A DNA stretch of 64,000 bases from Bacteroides oleiciplenus YIT 12058 (GCF_000315485.1 NZ_JH992945.1:62001-126000), one strand, 5' to 3'; counted from the stretch's first letter, positions 16,364 through 24,905 are shown. Notes: generated by a model from the sequence alone, not told the origin. Made by a program: numbers and translations.

Positions 16364-17821
16364 TTATACCTTGACACCTTTGGAGTTGCTCTTTTTGCTG
16401 CTGCGGTAATTTTTCTTCTGCGTCGGGGTGGCTTCCTGCTGTCCCTGCTTGAGCGGCTCTTTCACACCTTTGACCGCTTCGACGGTCTTGCCCTCGGAAT
16501 TGACGGCGACCTGGGTACGGCTTTCAACGGCGGGTTTGACCTCCGCTCCCTGCCGTTTCGCACGGTCGGGATTCCAGCGGAAGAAGTCCATCTTGTTACG
16601 CTCGAAGTTGGGCTTGACCCAGGCGTTGAACGGCTCACCCTGCCCGTCCTTGACCATGCCCTTGATGTAGAAAGCCTTGACATCCGCCCGCTTGGAGGGA
16701 TCATTCACCGCTTCCGTCCACTGGTCATAAGCCTCTTTGGGCACGGAGGCTTTGAGGATTGTCCGGTGAATCGTGAGCGTGGGCTGTCGTTCGGAGGCCG
16801 TAGTTTCCTGCCGTCCGTTTTTCTCGGCGGCCTTCTGGCGGTAAATCTCCTTGTTCTCCTGGGCGTAGCGGTTGCGATCCAAACCGTCGTAGGTAAAGGA
16901 ATAGTTACGTTCGGCCGCGTCGATTTGGATATAGGCATCCCGCTTATAACCCGCGCGGGTGGTATATCCTTCGAGCAACACCTTGCCGCCGCCGTAGAAA
17001 TCCATCTGCTTGCCTTCCGAGAGGTCGGCCTCCTTGATGCGGGCACGTTTTTCGAGTAGCGAAACGGGCATGGGTTCCAGCGTGTTCGTCCATTTGTCTA
17101 TCGACACGTAGCAGGGCGTGAGCTTGCCCGGCTCCAGCTCCAGGTCGATCACTTTCCCGGCGTGGCGGGTGTTCATCAGGTTCGTTTTCGCCTCCTCGTC
17201 GAGCAGCACCCCGTGGAAGGGGGCGTCGAGGTCGGGCCGTTCCTGCCAGTAATGCGGCACGACGCGCAGCGAGCCGTCCGCCTGCTCTTCGAGCGACACG
17301 CGCCCTTTGGTGGAAACACGCATCCCGTTCTCCAGTTCGGGGTTCATCTCCACCAGCCCGTTGGATTTATGTCCGTAAGACATGGCTTTCAGGTGCGGCT
17401 CGATGTCCTCCATGCGGATACCTTTCTTCTCCATATCCGCCAGGTCTATCTTCGTGACGTCCAGCGGCTCGAACTGCCGCTGCTCCTGCGTCTGAAGCCG
17501 TTCGGAGGGGTCGATACGGTAATTTTCCAGAATCTCCGGGTCGAAGTCGATGCGGATAAGTTTGTTCAGGGCATTCTCCGTCATGACGAAGATACCCGTG
17601 TGGACGGGGTTCTGGGCCTGTTCCATGAACTTTTTGAAGAAGGCTTCGAGGGCTGAATCCTGCGTGTTCACGTTCAGCAGGCTCGCCACGTTCTGATCCG
17701 TGGGGTCGGCGGTCTGGATATTGCCGTCCCGATCCACGCCGGTAACGGCTTGCAGTCGTCCGTCGTCGGCATTCTGAACGAGCATGACTTGTTTAGCGTC
17801 GTTCTTTACGTTTTCGTCCAT
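16364..17821 (-). CDS. DUF4099/DUF3945-domain protein
   Basis: A 485-aa soluble protein. An N-terminal DUF4099-type region has SALEAFFKKFMEQAQNPVHT and DFDPEILENYRIDPS (about 55-110) plus LADMEKKGIRMEDIEPHLKAM. Two DUF3945-type repeats follow, with KTNLMNTRHAGKVIDLE and CYVSIDKWTNTLEPMPV (about 220-255). The C terminus is basic and low complexity (QKKNYRSSKKSNSKG). Such proteins accompany topB in Bacteroidales ICEs; function unknown, perhaps DNA processing in the recipient. It heads the leftward operon; a CTAACTAAAAACACTC leader before the ATG resembles the topB motif. Confidence 0.8.
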   Translation of the reverse strand: MDENVKNDAKQVMLVQNADDGRLQAVTGVDRDGNIQTADPTDQNVASLLNVNTQDSALEAFFKKFMEQAQNPVHTGIFVMTENALNKLIRIDFDPEILENYRIDPSERLQTQEQRQFEPLDVTKIDLADMEKKGIRMEDIEPHLKAMSYGHKSNGLVEMNPELENGMRVSTKGRVSLEEQADGSLRVVPHYWQERPDLDAPFHGVLLDEEAKTNLMNTRHAGKVIDLELEPGKLTPCYVSIDKWTNTLEPMPVSLLEKRARIKEADLSEGKQMDFYGGGKVLLEGYTTRAGYKRDAYIQIDAAERNYSFTYDGLDRNRYAQENKEIYRQKAAEKNGRQETTASERQPTLTIHRTILKASVPKEAYDQWTEAVNDPSKRADVKAFYIKGMVKDGQGEPFNAWVKPNFERNKMDFFRWNPDRAKRQGAEVKPAVESRTQVAVNSEGKTVEAVKGVKEPLKQGQQEATPTQKKNYRSSKKSNSKGVKV

Positions 17822-18133
17822 AATTACGAGTGTTTTTAGTTAGCACCAATAGCGATGCGGGAACGAAAGTAAGGGGAACCGGCTGAACGTAAAAGAGTTG
17901 GAAAGGCTATGGAAGCATCGGGCACAGAAGTGGCCGCTTGTGGCGCAGGGCAGAGGAAATCGGAGAAACGGAGTGCCGGGAAGGACGGATTTGGCAGAGG
18001 GTATTTTCGTGGCTCCTCACCTTATTGTCAGGTAGTCGGGATCTATTGTTAAATGTCAATAAAGCGCATGGATAACCCGTGTTTTTTTATAAATTTGCGA
18101 AAACGGGTTTCAATATCCGACAAAACGTGAGGC
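17822..18133. other. Divergent intergenic region before the cassette recombinase
   Basis: No gene. It separates the leftward DUF3945 operon from the rightward recombinase. Holds the -7 element at 18090-18097 for the recombinase. The sequence changes from GC-rich to AT-rich across it, marking the left edge of the cassette locus. Confidence 0.5.
18090..18097 (+). promoter_or_regulatory. Candidate -7 element for the cassette-array recombinase
   Basis: TAAATTTG, followed by C, fits TAnnTTTG and lies 36 nt before the recombinase ATG. No clear TTTG 19-21 nt upstream. As the cassettes have no room for promoters, this may also serve the array by read-through. Confidence 0.45.
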
Positions 18134-19252
18134 ATGGAAATATATACCCCAAAAACCAAGATCAAACTTTCTCCGGTGATAAGAAACGGGAGAGAATTTG
18201 TCGAAGTGACTTTCGGTAATGACAATGACATCCGCTTGTCGCTGTCGAAGGAAGAAAACGTACTGCTTGTCGGCGGCAGGGCTTATCTGCCGGCAGAAGA
18301 TTTCGTGCTTGCCGAGTTCTTCGACCGCTATGTGAAAATGGCGTTTATAGACTATTCTGCCATCAAGGAAACCGCCCCCCGTAAAGAGGAAGACAAACGG
18401 CCGCCACTGCCGGAAGGCTATCTGGAAAAACTTCAGCAAGTGCGTTACAGTGACCATACCGTAAGGGTATATACCTCCTATTTCCGCGATTTCCAACAGC
18501 ATTTCGAGGGGCGTAAGATTGAAACGGTTACCCCCGGCGAGATAAACGACTACCTGCTGTATCTCATCCACGAGAAAAACATATCCTCCTGCCAGCAAAA
18601 CCAGCGTATCAACGCCATCAAGTTCTATTACGAGAAAGTTCTCGGTCAGGAACGGCGGTGTTACAAGGTGAACCGTGCCAAACGGGAGAAGACGCTGCCC
18701 GACGTGTTGAGCAAGGAGGAAATAAAGAAGATACTCGACGCGATGGTGACAGACCTGCGCTTCTTCTGCATGTTCTCCATACTCTATTCCGCAGGATTGC
18801 GCATCAGCGAACTGCTGGAACTGAAACCCGGCGACATCAACGAATCCCGCTCCCTGATACGGGTGCGGCAGGGTAAAGGAAAAAAAGACCGCTACACCCT
18901 GCTATCAAAACCGTTGATGAAAAAGCTGACGGAATATAACAGACTATACAAACCGAAAGTGTGGCTTTTTGAACACAGACCGGGCGAACCTTTCACCGAG
19001 AGTATCGTGTCGAAACGGCTGAAGGCAGCGGCCCGGGAAGCAGGAATCACGAAACGGATTTATCCGCACCTGCTGCGCCATTCGTTCGCCACCCACTTGC
19101 TGGAGCAAGGAACCGACATCAAGATTGTGAAAGAGCTTATGGGACATAACAACATCAAGACAACGGAAAGGTATGTCCACATAGCCGACACTTTCAAAAG
19201 CAATATCAAAAGCCCGTTGGACGATCTGTTGATGGAGGAAGACGAGGTCTGA
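18134..19252 (+). CDS. XerC/D-like tyrosine recombinase of the cassette array
   Basis: A 372-aa tyrosine recombinase. Core-binding domain about 95-185 (SDHTVRVYTSYFRDFQQHF, QQNQRINAIKFYYEKV). Catalytic residues: Arg in SAGLRISELLELKPGD (about 225), HxxR in PHLLRHSFATHLLEQG (about 312), His in LMGHNNIKTTERYVHI and the Tyr nucleophile in ERYVH (about 346). The N-terminal 95 residues are an extra domain absent from XerC/D. Unlike the two ICE integrases it keeps the first catalytic Arg. There is no IntI-type extra helix that I can recognise. It reads in the same direction as the cassettes, and 42 nt after its stop lies the site where the first cassette is joined. It most likely inserts and excises the cassettes. 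Confidence 0.9.
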   Translation: MEIYTPKTKIKLSPVIRNGREFVEVTFGNDNDIRLSLSKEENVLLVGGRAYLPAEDFVLAEFFDRYVKMAFIDYSAIKETAPRKEEDKRPPLPEGYLEKLQQVRYSDHTVRVYTSYFRDFQQHFEGRKIETVTPGEINDYLLYLIHEKNISSCQQNQRINAIKFYYEKVLGQERRCYKVNRAKREKTLPDVLSKEEIKKILDAMVTDLRFFCMFSILYSAGLRISELLELKPGDINESRSLIRVRQGKGKKDRYTLLSKPLMKKLTEYNRLYKPKVWLFEHRPGEPFTESIVSKRLKAAAREAGITKRIYPHLLRHSFATHLLEQGTDIKIVKELMGHNNIKTTERYVHIADTFKSNIKSPLDDLLMEEDEV

Positions 19253-19268
19253 TACTTAAAGAAAATAA

Positions 19269-19303
19269 CAGCCAAATCGGCTGATAGTATAACGTTACCA
19301 ATA
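19269..19303 (+). promoter_or_regulatory. attI-like primary insertion site
   Basis: CAGCC-AAATC-GGCTG hairpin at 19269-19283, then AGTATAACG and the first cassette start TTACCAATA at 19295. TTACCAATA is the reverse complement of TATTGGTAA, which precedes the first cassette's own palindrome at 19608-19616. The join AACG^TTACC recalls the integron attI join G^TT. Not tested. Confidence 0.65.
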
Positions 19304-19317
19304 AACAAATAATTGAA

Positions 19318-19605
19318 ATGTTAGATTTTAGCAATACAATGAATAATCATCACTTCGCTTTGAATGATGTTGAATTGAGAATATTACAACCTGTCTTTTT
19401 GGAGTTTCATGCAAAGACAGGATTGAGTATTGATGAATATGGAGATACAAGATTGATACCTCAAAATCTTGAATTACTTATTAATTTGGCGAATGATTAT
19501 ATAAAGACGTTAGATAAACAATCAATGAAAATTGTAATAGAGTTTATTAAGAATTTGCGTCCTATGATAATAGATAAAAACACAATTTGGGTAAGTGGAG
19601 ATTGA
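19318..19605 (+). CDS. Cassette 1: small protein of unknown family
   Basis: A 95-aa soluble, mostly helical protein starting 23 nt after the attI-like join. Acidic, no signal peptide, no Cys. Contains VELRILQPVFLEFHAKTGLS and NLELLINLANDYIKTLDK. I do not recognise the family. Place in the array suggests an immunity protein against an effector delivered by a competitor (inference). Its own recombination site follows at 19614. Confidence 0.7.
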   Translation: MLDFSNTMNNHHFALNDVELRILQPVFLEFHAKTGLSIDEYGDTRLIPQNLELLINLANDYIKTLDKQSMKIVIEFIKNLRPMIIDKNTIWVSGD

Positions 19606-19613
19606 AATATTGG

Positions 19614-19661
19614 TAACAAGAGAATGAACTGCCTTAACGGTCAGTTATTCACAAACCATTA
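19614..19661 (+). repeat. Cassette 1 recombination site (attC-like)
   Basis: TAACAA ... CCATTA. Stem GAAT-g-AACTG with CAGTT-ATTC; the lower-case g is unpaired. Preceded by TATTGG, which matches the start of cassette 1. Confidence 0.75.
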
Positions 19662-19714
19662 TCGACCATAAAAAAAGATTAATACTAACTGATAAATAAT
19701 TAAACAACTGAAAG

Positions 19715-20590
19715 ATGATGGATTTAAGAAATATCATATTGGAGAAGAAAGACCAATTGCCAAAACAAATCGGGAAGTTGGTTAATCGGCTGTATAACAA
19801 AATTGAATTTGAAAGTTATTTTCCTGACAATAAGAATGTAATAAAACTTAAAGAGTTCTCAACAGTAGAAATAAATAATTTTCTATTAGAATGTTTGGCG
19901 GAGTATGATAAAACAGAAAGACTATTTTGTGAACATCATGATATTGTTGGCTTACGAGGTGTATGGGCGGTTTTAGCCTTCTCCAAAGAAGAGAATGTCT
20001 TAAAGTATTTCGACGAACTTATAGACAAATATATTCACGGTAAACCGTTTTACTTACATTTTTTATTTGCATTATTTGGCTATTCGGAAATTCAGCACCC
20101 TTTATTCGATAAGATACGAAAGTATTATGATGAAATTTCCGATGATTTACCTGCATATATATTATTGAAAAACCTCAACATAGTACCTTCAGATAAATAT
20201 AATTGGTGTGTATCTCTTATGATTACAACAGATGGAGAATGGCTCACTCCCATCCAACTTACCGATGAAGAAAAAGAGCAAAGATTTTCATTTGAAATGC
20301 GGCTGAATAACCCGCGAACAATGGGAGATACTTACGAAATAATAATCGAAAATGAACTATCCTCTCGAAAAAAACAAATTATTTTTTCAGATAGTAGTAT
20401 TCGGGCAATTAGTGTTGATAAGACAGTATTTAGCACTCCTAATATATTAAATCTTAATAATTTTGTTTGTGAGGTAGAGAATTATTTTGGTATTCAATTT
20501 AATTTTGAAAAAATAGCCTACGTATCAGTAAGCAAAGGCATAAACAAAAAACAGATTGAAAAGTGGGTGAAGAATAAATTTATGATATAA
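19715..20590 (+). CDS. Cassette 2: protein of unknown family
   Basis: A 291-aa soluble protein. ATG at 19715 or the next codon at 19718. Helical first half (LPKQIGKLVNRLYNKIEFES, LRGVWAVLAFSKEENVLKYF) and a second half richer in beta strands with VSLMITTDGEWLTP. No signal peptide, no known motif. Codon use is AT-rich like the other cassettes. Possible immunity protein by context only. Confidence 0.7.
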   Translation: MMDLRNIILEKKDQLPKQIGKLVNRLYNKIEFESYFPDNKNVIKLKEFSTVEINNFLLECLAEYDKTERLFCEHHDIVGLRGVWAVLAFSKEENVLKYFDELIDKYIHGKPFYLHFLFALFGYSEIQHPLFDKIRKYYDEISDDLPAYILLKNLNIVPSDKYNWCVSLMITTDGEWLTPIQLTDEEKEQRFSFEMRLNNPRTMGDTYEIIIENELSSRKKQIIFSDSSIRAISVDKTVFSTPNILNLNNFVCEVENYFGIQFNFEKIAYVSVSKGINKKQIEKWVKNKFMI

Positions 20591-20599
20591 TATGGTCGA

Positions 20600-20650
20600 T
20601 AACAAGTAGCTTAGCCTCCCTTAAAAAGGTCGGTTAGCCACCAGACATTA
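20600..20650 (+). repeat. Cassette 2 recombination site (attC-like)
   Basis: TAACAA ... ACATTA. Stem GCT-t-AGCC with GGTT-AGC, one G-T pair, t unpaired. Preceded by TATGGTCGA, complement of the cassette 2 start TTATCGACCATA (12 of 12). Confidence 0.75.
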
Positions 20651-20663
20651 TTCGCAAAAACAA

Positions 20664-21287
20664 ATGGAAGAAAAAAACTATATATCAAACTTTGATTGCT
20701 CGCTTTGGCAAATTGATGATTGGGGACTATATACAGCCAAATCTCCTATCTATATCAATTCTTTGGGCAGCGATTTTAATGTGTGGTTTGATGTGGACGG
20801 CGAGAGTTTTCCTACCGACAAACAGCTTGTTGCATGGGCGGGATTTTGCAATATTAATTCAAATGAAATAAAAGAAATGATGATTGACGGTCTTACAAAG
20901 TTAGTAGATAAAATGGATGTCTTGCCAAATGATGTAGAGCCGGAATTTGGTCCGATATATAGACCTATGGCGATTTCGAGAAATGCCAAACGCTCTATTG
21001 AAGCTGTAAGACATAGTAGAAAGACATTAGGTAAAGTGGCAAAATCCACCTTAAAATGCAATTCGGTTGTTGTACCGTTACAAGATAAAGCTCCAGTTAG
21101 ATTTATTGTAATGAACTTTGAAATTGGTCGTCGCCCTTATGAAATGGAAGCTGTTTTTTGTAATGAAAAGATGCTTATGGTCGGTGAAAACTCTGGCATT
21201 TGGACTCGCCTTGAATGGATAAATGAGTTTAATGTTCCAATGTTTAATATTGGAACGGCATTACATCCATATTGGCGACCCGAATAA
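20664..21287 (+). CDS. Cassette 3: protein of unknown family
   Basis: A 207-aa soluble protein starting 16 nt after the cassette join. It begins MEEKNYISNFDCSLWQIDDWG and has a beta-rich look with GSDFNVWFDVDGESFPTDKQ; the end RLEWINEFNVPMFNIGT is distinctive. It recalls DUF6985-like proteins found beside SMI1/KNR4 genes, but I cannot confirm this. No signal peptide. Immunity role by context. Confidence 0.7.
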   Translation: MEEKNYISNFDCSLWQIDDWGLYTAKSPIYINSLGSDFNVWFDVDGESFPTDKQLVAWAGFCNINSNEIKEMMIDGLTKLVDKMDVLPNDVEPEFGPIYRPMAISRNAKRSIEAVRHSRKTLGKVAKSTLKCNSVVVPLQDKAPVRFIVMNFEIGRRPYEMEAVFCNEKMLMVGENSGIWTRLEWINEFNVPMFNIGTALHPYWRPE

Positions 21288-21295
21288 TATGCGAA

Positions 21296-21341
21296 TAACA
21301 TGCACCTGTTCCGCCTAACGGCGGCAAGCTGCAAACCATTA
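21296..21341 (+). repeat. Cassette 3 recombination site (attC-like)
   Basis: TAACAT ... CCATTA. Outer stem TGCA with TGCA, inner GCC-TAAC-GGC. Less regular than the others. Preceded by TATGCGAA, complement of the cassette 3 start TTATTCGCA. Confidence 0.65.
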
Positions 21342-21363
21342 TGCGCTTAGAAACTAATACAAT

Positions 21364-22032
21364 ATGAGCATGAAATATTATCCAAAAGGATGGCATACTT
21401 ACAAGTTCTTGGTTACACCGCAAGAATTGAAAGACATTTTGCGAGGATTTCACATTGTGATATACAACCGTAGAGTACCTGCGGATTATATAGAAAGTAA
21501 CTTTGCAAATTTTGTAAGGGATTACGAATCTTTTTACCGTTTACTAACGTCCGGTGAAAAAATCGAGCATATTGTAATCGACAATTTGCTCACGGGCTTT
21601 TCAAACAATCTAAGTAAGTGTGCGTATAAAGTCCCCTTTCAAGATTCAAATGATGGATTATGGTATAAAACAGAGGATTTCATAGAGCCTTGCGTCGGGT
21701 TCAATCTATTTGCCTTCTATCTTGATGAAGAACATAAGTTACAAACCAAATTCAGTTACATAAATTTTCCAGAGAATATAATGGGGGTTCAATTAGAGTA
21801 CCCTAAGAAAATATATTCAATAGAGGAAAATAGAGAAATACTATGTAACGAATTGGAAAATTATAATGACGTGTACCAAGTGGTAGTAGAAAGGATAAAG
21901 CAATTATGTAGAAATCTGACGATTACAATAGGTGAAAATGTGCATAGAACTAAGGTGAAAATAAGTCCTACCGCACTAAAAGATATTGAAGGAAGTCATT
22001 TTATAAAAGTAAATAATTGTATTATTAAATAA
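21364..22032 (+). CDS. Cassette 4: protein of unknown family
   Basis: A 222-aa soluble protein; starts MSMKYYPKGWHTYKFLVTPQ, alternative start two codons on. Features LYAFYLD-like strands (CVGFNLFAFYLDEEHKLQTK) and a C-terminal NLTITIGENVHRTKVKISPT. No signal, no recognised domain. It is the one cassette gene whose leader carries the longest match to its own closing site (TTATGCGCTT). Immunity role by context. Confidence 0.7.
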   Translation: MSMKYYPKGWHTYKFLVTPQELKDILRGFHIVIYNRRVPADYIESNFANFVRDYESFYRLLTSGEKIEHIVIDNLLTGFSNNLSKCAYKVPFQDSNDGLWYKTEDFIEPCVGFNLFAFYLDEEHKLQTKFSYINFPENIMGVQLEYPKKIYSIEENREILCNELENYNDVYQVVVERIKQLCRNLTITIGENVHRTKVKISPTALKDIEGSHFIKVNNCIIK

Positions 22033-22038
22033 AGCGCA

Positions 22039-22086
22039 TAACAAGCGGATTAATCTCCCTAACAGTCGATTATCCGCCGAACATTA
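22039..22086 (+). repeat. Cassette 4 recombination site (attC-like)
   Basis: TAACAA ... ACATTA. Stem GCGGAT-t-AATC with GATT-ATCCGC, t unpaired: the clearest example. Preceded by AAGCGCA, matching the cassette 4 start. Confidence 0.8.
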
Positions 22087-22099
22087 TCGTCAAAAGAAT

Positions 22100-22687
22100 A
22101 TGGAGAAAGGCATTAGAAAAATTGAGCAGAATGGTGTTCACGTTGCATATCTTACTTGTCCTCAAATCAAATTGAATAAGTATAAAGATGCAACTATGTT
22201 ATCGTTGTGGCATATCAAAGGCGACTCAATGGATTTTATTTTGGATATGCCCGAATTGCAAGATATTAGGATGTATGCGTGTAAATTCAATGACTATACA
22301 GCATTAAGCAAATTGACACATCTAAGGAAATTATGTATTAATGGTATTGCCACAAAGGAAGAGCAAACTTTTGATTATATAGCCAATCTTTCTTCTTTAG
22401 AAGAACTAATCATTGGTTACATACAACCGTTTATCAAATTCCCCAATTTATCGAACTTACATAGTTTATATAAATTATTTATTTTTGAATGTAAAAATTT
22501 AGTTGATATAAAAAGCATAGCCAATATTCCCAATTTGCGTGTATTTGATTGGTGTTGTTCTCAATTAAAGCCTACTGAATTGGAATTTGTAATGCAAAAA
22601 GACAGTATTCAAAAAGTTGCTGCTCAATTTGGAGGAAAGAGGTTAAATGAAGAATTTAAATCATTATTAATGAAGTACAATTTATGA
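22100..22687 (+). CDS. Cassette 5: leucine-rich-repeat protein
   Basis: A 195-aa protein with about five LRR-like units of 22-24 residues: LHLRKLCINGI-like (LTHLRKLCINGIATKEEQTF), LSSLEELIIGYIQPF, LHSLYKLFIFECKNLVDI and IPNLRVFDWCCSQL. LRR folds bind proteins, which would suit an immunity protein that covers a toxin surface. No signal peptide. Starts 16 nt after its join, so it has no promoter of its own. Confidence 0.75.
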   Translation: MEKGIRKIEQNGVHVAYLTCPQIKLNKYKDATMLSLWHIKGDSMDFILDMPELQDIRMYACKFNDYTALSKLTHLRKLCINGIATKEEQTFDYIANLSSLEELIIGYIQPFIKFPNLSNLHSLYKLFIFECKNLVDIKSIANIPNLRVFDWCCSQLKPTELEFVMQKDSIQKVAAQFGGKRLNEEFKSLLMKYNL

Positions 22688-22690
22688 CGA

Positions 22691-22738
22691 TAACAAGCGG
22701 ATGAATCTCCCTAACGGTCGATTATCTGCCGGACATTA
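22691..22738 (+). repeat. Cassette 5 recombination site (attC-like)
   Basis: TAACAA ... ACATTA. Stem CGGAT-g-AATC with GATT-ATCTG (one G-T). Preceded by GACGA, matching cassette 5 start TTATCGTC. Confidence 0.75.
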
Positions 22739-22762
22739 GCAACTAATTAAGCCAAATGAAAT

Positions 22763-23167
22763 ATGGAAATAAATTTTATAGCAAATGAAATAGTATATGA
22801 AGTGACAGAATACAACTCATATTTAGTTGGTTTTGCTGATGATAAGAATGAACCCAAAGAATATGTAATTGTCGAAAGAGCATTAGAATTTGATGAACAG
22901 GATATTAAATTAGGTATGGACTCATATTATTTTGAGTATTCAGACCAATCTAATTCTGGATATGGATTATGCGACAAAGTCATTTTACGTCAAAATGAGA
23001 TTGTCTTTTCGGCAAAACATAAATGTATGGATGATATTACTTCAATAACTGTGTCATATAATGAAAATATAATTGAAGATGTAAATGAGTATAGAAAAAT
23101 GCTTTCAAATATCTTTGGAGATATTTTGATTATTGAACAAGTTGCTAACAAACAGATGAAACCTTAA
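22763..23167 (+). CDS. Cassette 6: Imm10-like immunity protein
   Basis: A 134-aa protein resembling Imm10: YVIVERALEFDEQDIKLGMD followed by YYFEYSDQSNSGYGLCDKVI, the pattern I recall for that family. Imm10 proteins are cytoplasmic antidotes of polymorphic toxins; the cognate toxin class is not known to me. The recombination site begins inside the gene: the last codons (VANKQMKP) are encoded by site sequence, so insertion context shapes the C terminus. Confidence 0.65.
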   Translation: MEINFIANEIVYEVTEYNSYLVGFADDKNEPKEYVIVERALEFDEQDIKLGMDSYYFEYSDQSNSGYGLCDKVILRQNEIVFSAKHKCMDDITSITVSYNENIIEDVNEYRKMLSNIFGDILIIEQVANKQMKP

Positions 23168-23195
23168 GGTAAAGTGGTTTATCTGCCAAACATTA
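23146..23195 (+). repeat. Cassette 6 recombination site (attC-like), overlapping the gene end
   Basis: TAACAA ... ACATTA. Stem AGAT-g-AAACC with GGTTT-ATCT, g unpaired. Overlaps the last 22 bases of the cassette 6 gene. Preceded by AGTTGC, matching cassette 6 start TTAGCAACT. Confidence 0.78.
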
Positions 23196-23227
23196 TCTGC
23201 CCAATAATATGAACTAAAAAAAGTGAT

Positions 23228-23917
23228 ATGGAAACTAAAGCGGAAGTCCTAAAATACATGTTTACAAGAATACAAGAGATGCTTCCTGTAAATGTGGTCA
23301 AAGCAAAAAAGAATAAAGACTACTTTACTTACATAGTGGAAAACGATTGTAGTATTGAGTTTTACTTTCAAACAACCCAAGGTGGATATGCCGGTAAAAA
23401 CACTTTTTGTATGGGTGTATCAGCTAAAATAAAGAATCCATATTTATGTAGTCTTGTATTAGAACCATTAAATAAAAAAGACGCTGGTGGTAACATCATA
23501 GTTTGCTTTGATAATAATATTGATTGGTTTAAGCAGCATCTAATGGATATGGATTATTTTTTCGGGAATAAGAGTGACAAGACTCCTAACGTTGAGAGAT
23601 TCTTAAACGATTTGAAAAAGGATTTTTTTCCGTATATCATACCTTTTGTCAAACAATATACAAAAATTATAGATTTTTACTCAAATTCGGGTCATATTCA
23701 ACATATATATGCAGATAAACAGTTTAGCTTAGGAGTAATCTGTTCTCTCTTGTGCAACCATGAAGAGTTCATTGAAGAAACTTTGGTTCCATTAGCCAAA
23801 GCAAGTGAAGGAGGTTGGATATTTAGAGAATTTTTTAAGTGCACAAACTACGTTACCGATATAGTTGAGCCGATTAAGAAATATGTCGCAGAGAATAATA
23901 TCCATTTTGAACAATGA
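23228..23917 (+). CDS. Cassette 7: protein of unknown family
   Basis: A 229-aa soluble protein. Beta-rich N-terminal third (DYFTYIVENDCSIEFYFQTT, GYAGKNTFCMGVSAKI), then helices; four Cys but no zinc pattern. Near the end FREFFKCTNYVTDIVEPIKKYV. I do not recognise it. Context suggests immunity. Confidence 0.7.
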   Translation: METKAEVLKYMFTRIQEMLPVNVVKAKKNKDYFTYIVENDCSIEFYFQTTQGGYAGKNTFCMGVSAKIKNPYLCSLVLEPLNKKDAGGNIIVCFDNNIDWFKQHLMDMDYFFGNKSDKTPNVERFLNDLKKDFFPYIIPFVKQYTKIIDFYSNSGHIQHIYADKQFSLGVICSLLCNHEEFIEETLVPLAKASEGGWIFREFFKCTNYVTDIVEPIKKYVAENNIHFEQ

Positions 23918-23936
23918 GAAGAATAGAATGGGCAGA

Positions 23937-23986
23937 TAAAAGCGGATTAATTGCTCTCGAAATGGTCGGTTATCCACCAAACATTA
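23937..23986 (+). repeat. Cassette 7 recombination site (attC-like)
   Basis: TAAAAG ... ACATTA: the only copy with TAAA instead of TAAC. Stem GGAT-t-AA with TT-ATCC. Preceded by ATGGGCAGA, matching cassette 7 start TTATCTGCCC. Confidence 0.72.
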
Positions 23987-24007
23987 TCCGTCAAAATAAA
24001 AAATAAA

Positions 24008-24421
24008 ATGGAACTTGAATTTAACAATAAATCAGAATCAATTACAGCTAAGGATATAGCTGATGTTGAGCGGAAAAACAAATTTATTTTCCCGCAGGAA
24101 ATCAAATCGTTCCTTCTTGCCAATAACGGAGGTCAACCAAATAAAACGATATACACTCAAAATAGTCAGGATTATGTGGTGGATTTCTTTCTGCCCATAA
24201 AGTCCACAGAATTTGAAGACTTGACGTATTCGGCGACAATAACTGATTTGAGTGATATAATCCCGAATACTGTAATACCATTTGCTATAGATCCATTCGG
24301 CAATTATTTCGTTTTTGACAAAGCTGAAGGTAAAATCTATTTCTTGGAAATGGAAGAAGTAGCTCTTTCCTTATTGGCGAGTGATTTTGAATCGTTTATT
24401 TCATCATTAAAAAAGGAATGA
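24008..24421 (+). CDS. Cassette 8: SMI1/KNR4 (SUKH) immunity protein
   Basis: A 137-aa SUKH-fold protein: DIADVERKNKFIFPQEIKSF (the SUKH helix with the FP motif), LLANNGGQPN (the conserved NGG loop), DFFLPIKS, IPFAIDPFGNYFVFD (the core strand pair) and the final SDFESFISSL. SMI1/KNR4 proteins neutralise nuclease and other toxins. ATG at 24008 is chosen because it lies after the cassette join; the ORF is open further upstream into the previous site. Related to cassette 10, with near-identical recombination site. Confidence 0.85.
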   Translation: MELEFNNKSESITAKDIADVERKNKFIFPQEIKSFLLANNGGQPNKTIYTQNSQDYVVDFFLPIKSTEFEDLTYSATITDLSDIIPNTVIPFAIDPFGNYFVFDKAEGKIYFLEMEEVALSLLASDFESFISSLKKE

Positions 24422-24427
24422 GACGGA

Positions 24428-24475
24428 TAACAAGCGGATCAATCTCATTTAATGATGATTATCCACCAGACATTA
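24428..24475 (+). repeat. Cassette 8 recombination site (attC-like)
   Basis: TAACAA ... ACATTA. Stem GGAT-c-AATC with GATT-ATCC, c unpaired. Differs in only a few bases from the cassette 10 site at 25977. Preceded by GACGGA, matching start TTATCCGTC. Confidence 0.78.
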
Positions 24476-24493
24476 GTGTCATATAAAATTGTA

Positions 24494-24895
24494 ATGAAAC
24501 AGATAATAGAAAAAATCAATAAAAGTTGGTACTCCAATCCTCCATGTGATCAACAAATAATGTTGAGTGTGGGAAAGTTGTTTCCATTACCCGATGATTA
24601 TAAGGAATTTATGTTATGGAGTAATGGTGGAGAAGGTAATATTGGTAGTCAATATTTATCATTATGGAAGATTGAAGATTTGATGCAACTGAACAAAGAA
24701 TACCAAATACAAAAGTATTTGTCGGAAAAATCTTTGGTTATTGGCACTGATGGAGGCGATAATTGTATCGGTTTTTATTTTGGAGAACCTACTTTTATTT
24801 TTTTACAACCATTAGGAGATTTAGACTTATCTGAGAATAGATTTTTATCCCAATCATTTACAGATATGTTCATTAATTGGTTGAGAATAAGATAA
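24494..24895 (+). CDS. Cassette 9: SMI1/KNR4-like immunity protein
   Basis: A 133-aa SUKH-like protein: LFPLPDDYKEFMLWSNGGEG (FP and NGG motifs), SLWKIEDLMQLNKEYQIQKY (the SLW-IEDL motif typical of one SUKH branch), VIGTDGGDNCIGFYFGEP and SFTDMFINWL. It belongs to a different SUKH branch from cassettes 8 and 10, although it lies between them. ATG at 24494 taken, 21 nt after the join. Confidence 0.82.
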   Translation: MKQIIEKINKSWYSNPPCDQQIMLSVGKLFPLPDDYKEFMLWSNGGEGNIGSQYLSLWKIEDLMQLNKEYQIQKYLSEKSLVIGTDGGDNCIGFYFGEPTFIFLQPLGDLDLSENRFLSQSFTDMFINWLRIR

Positions 24896-24905
24896 TAAAT
24901 GACAC

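Noticed and set aside
18134..19252. Classical IntI integron integrase
   Set aside because: No IntI-specific extra helix recognised, transcription is in the cassette direction, and site ends are CA^TTA, not GTTRRRY.
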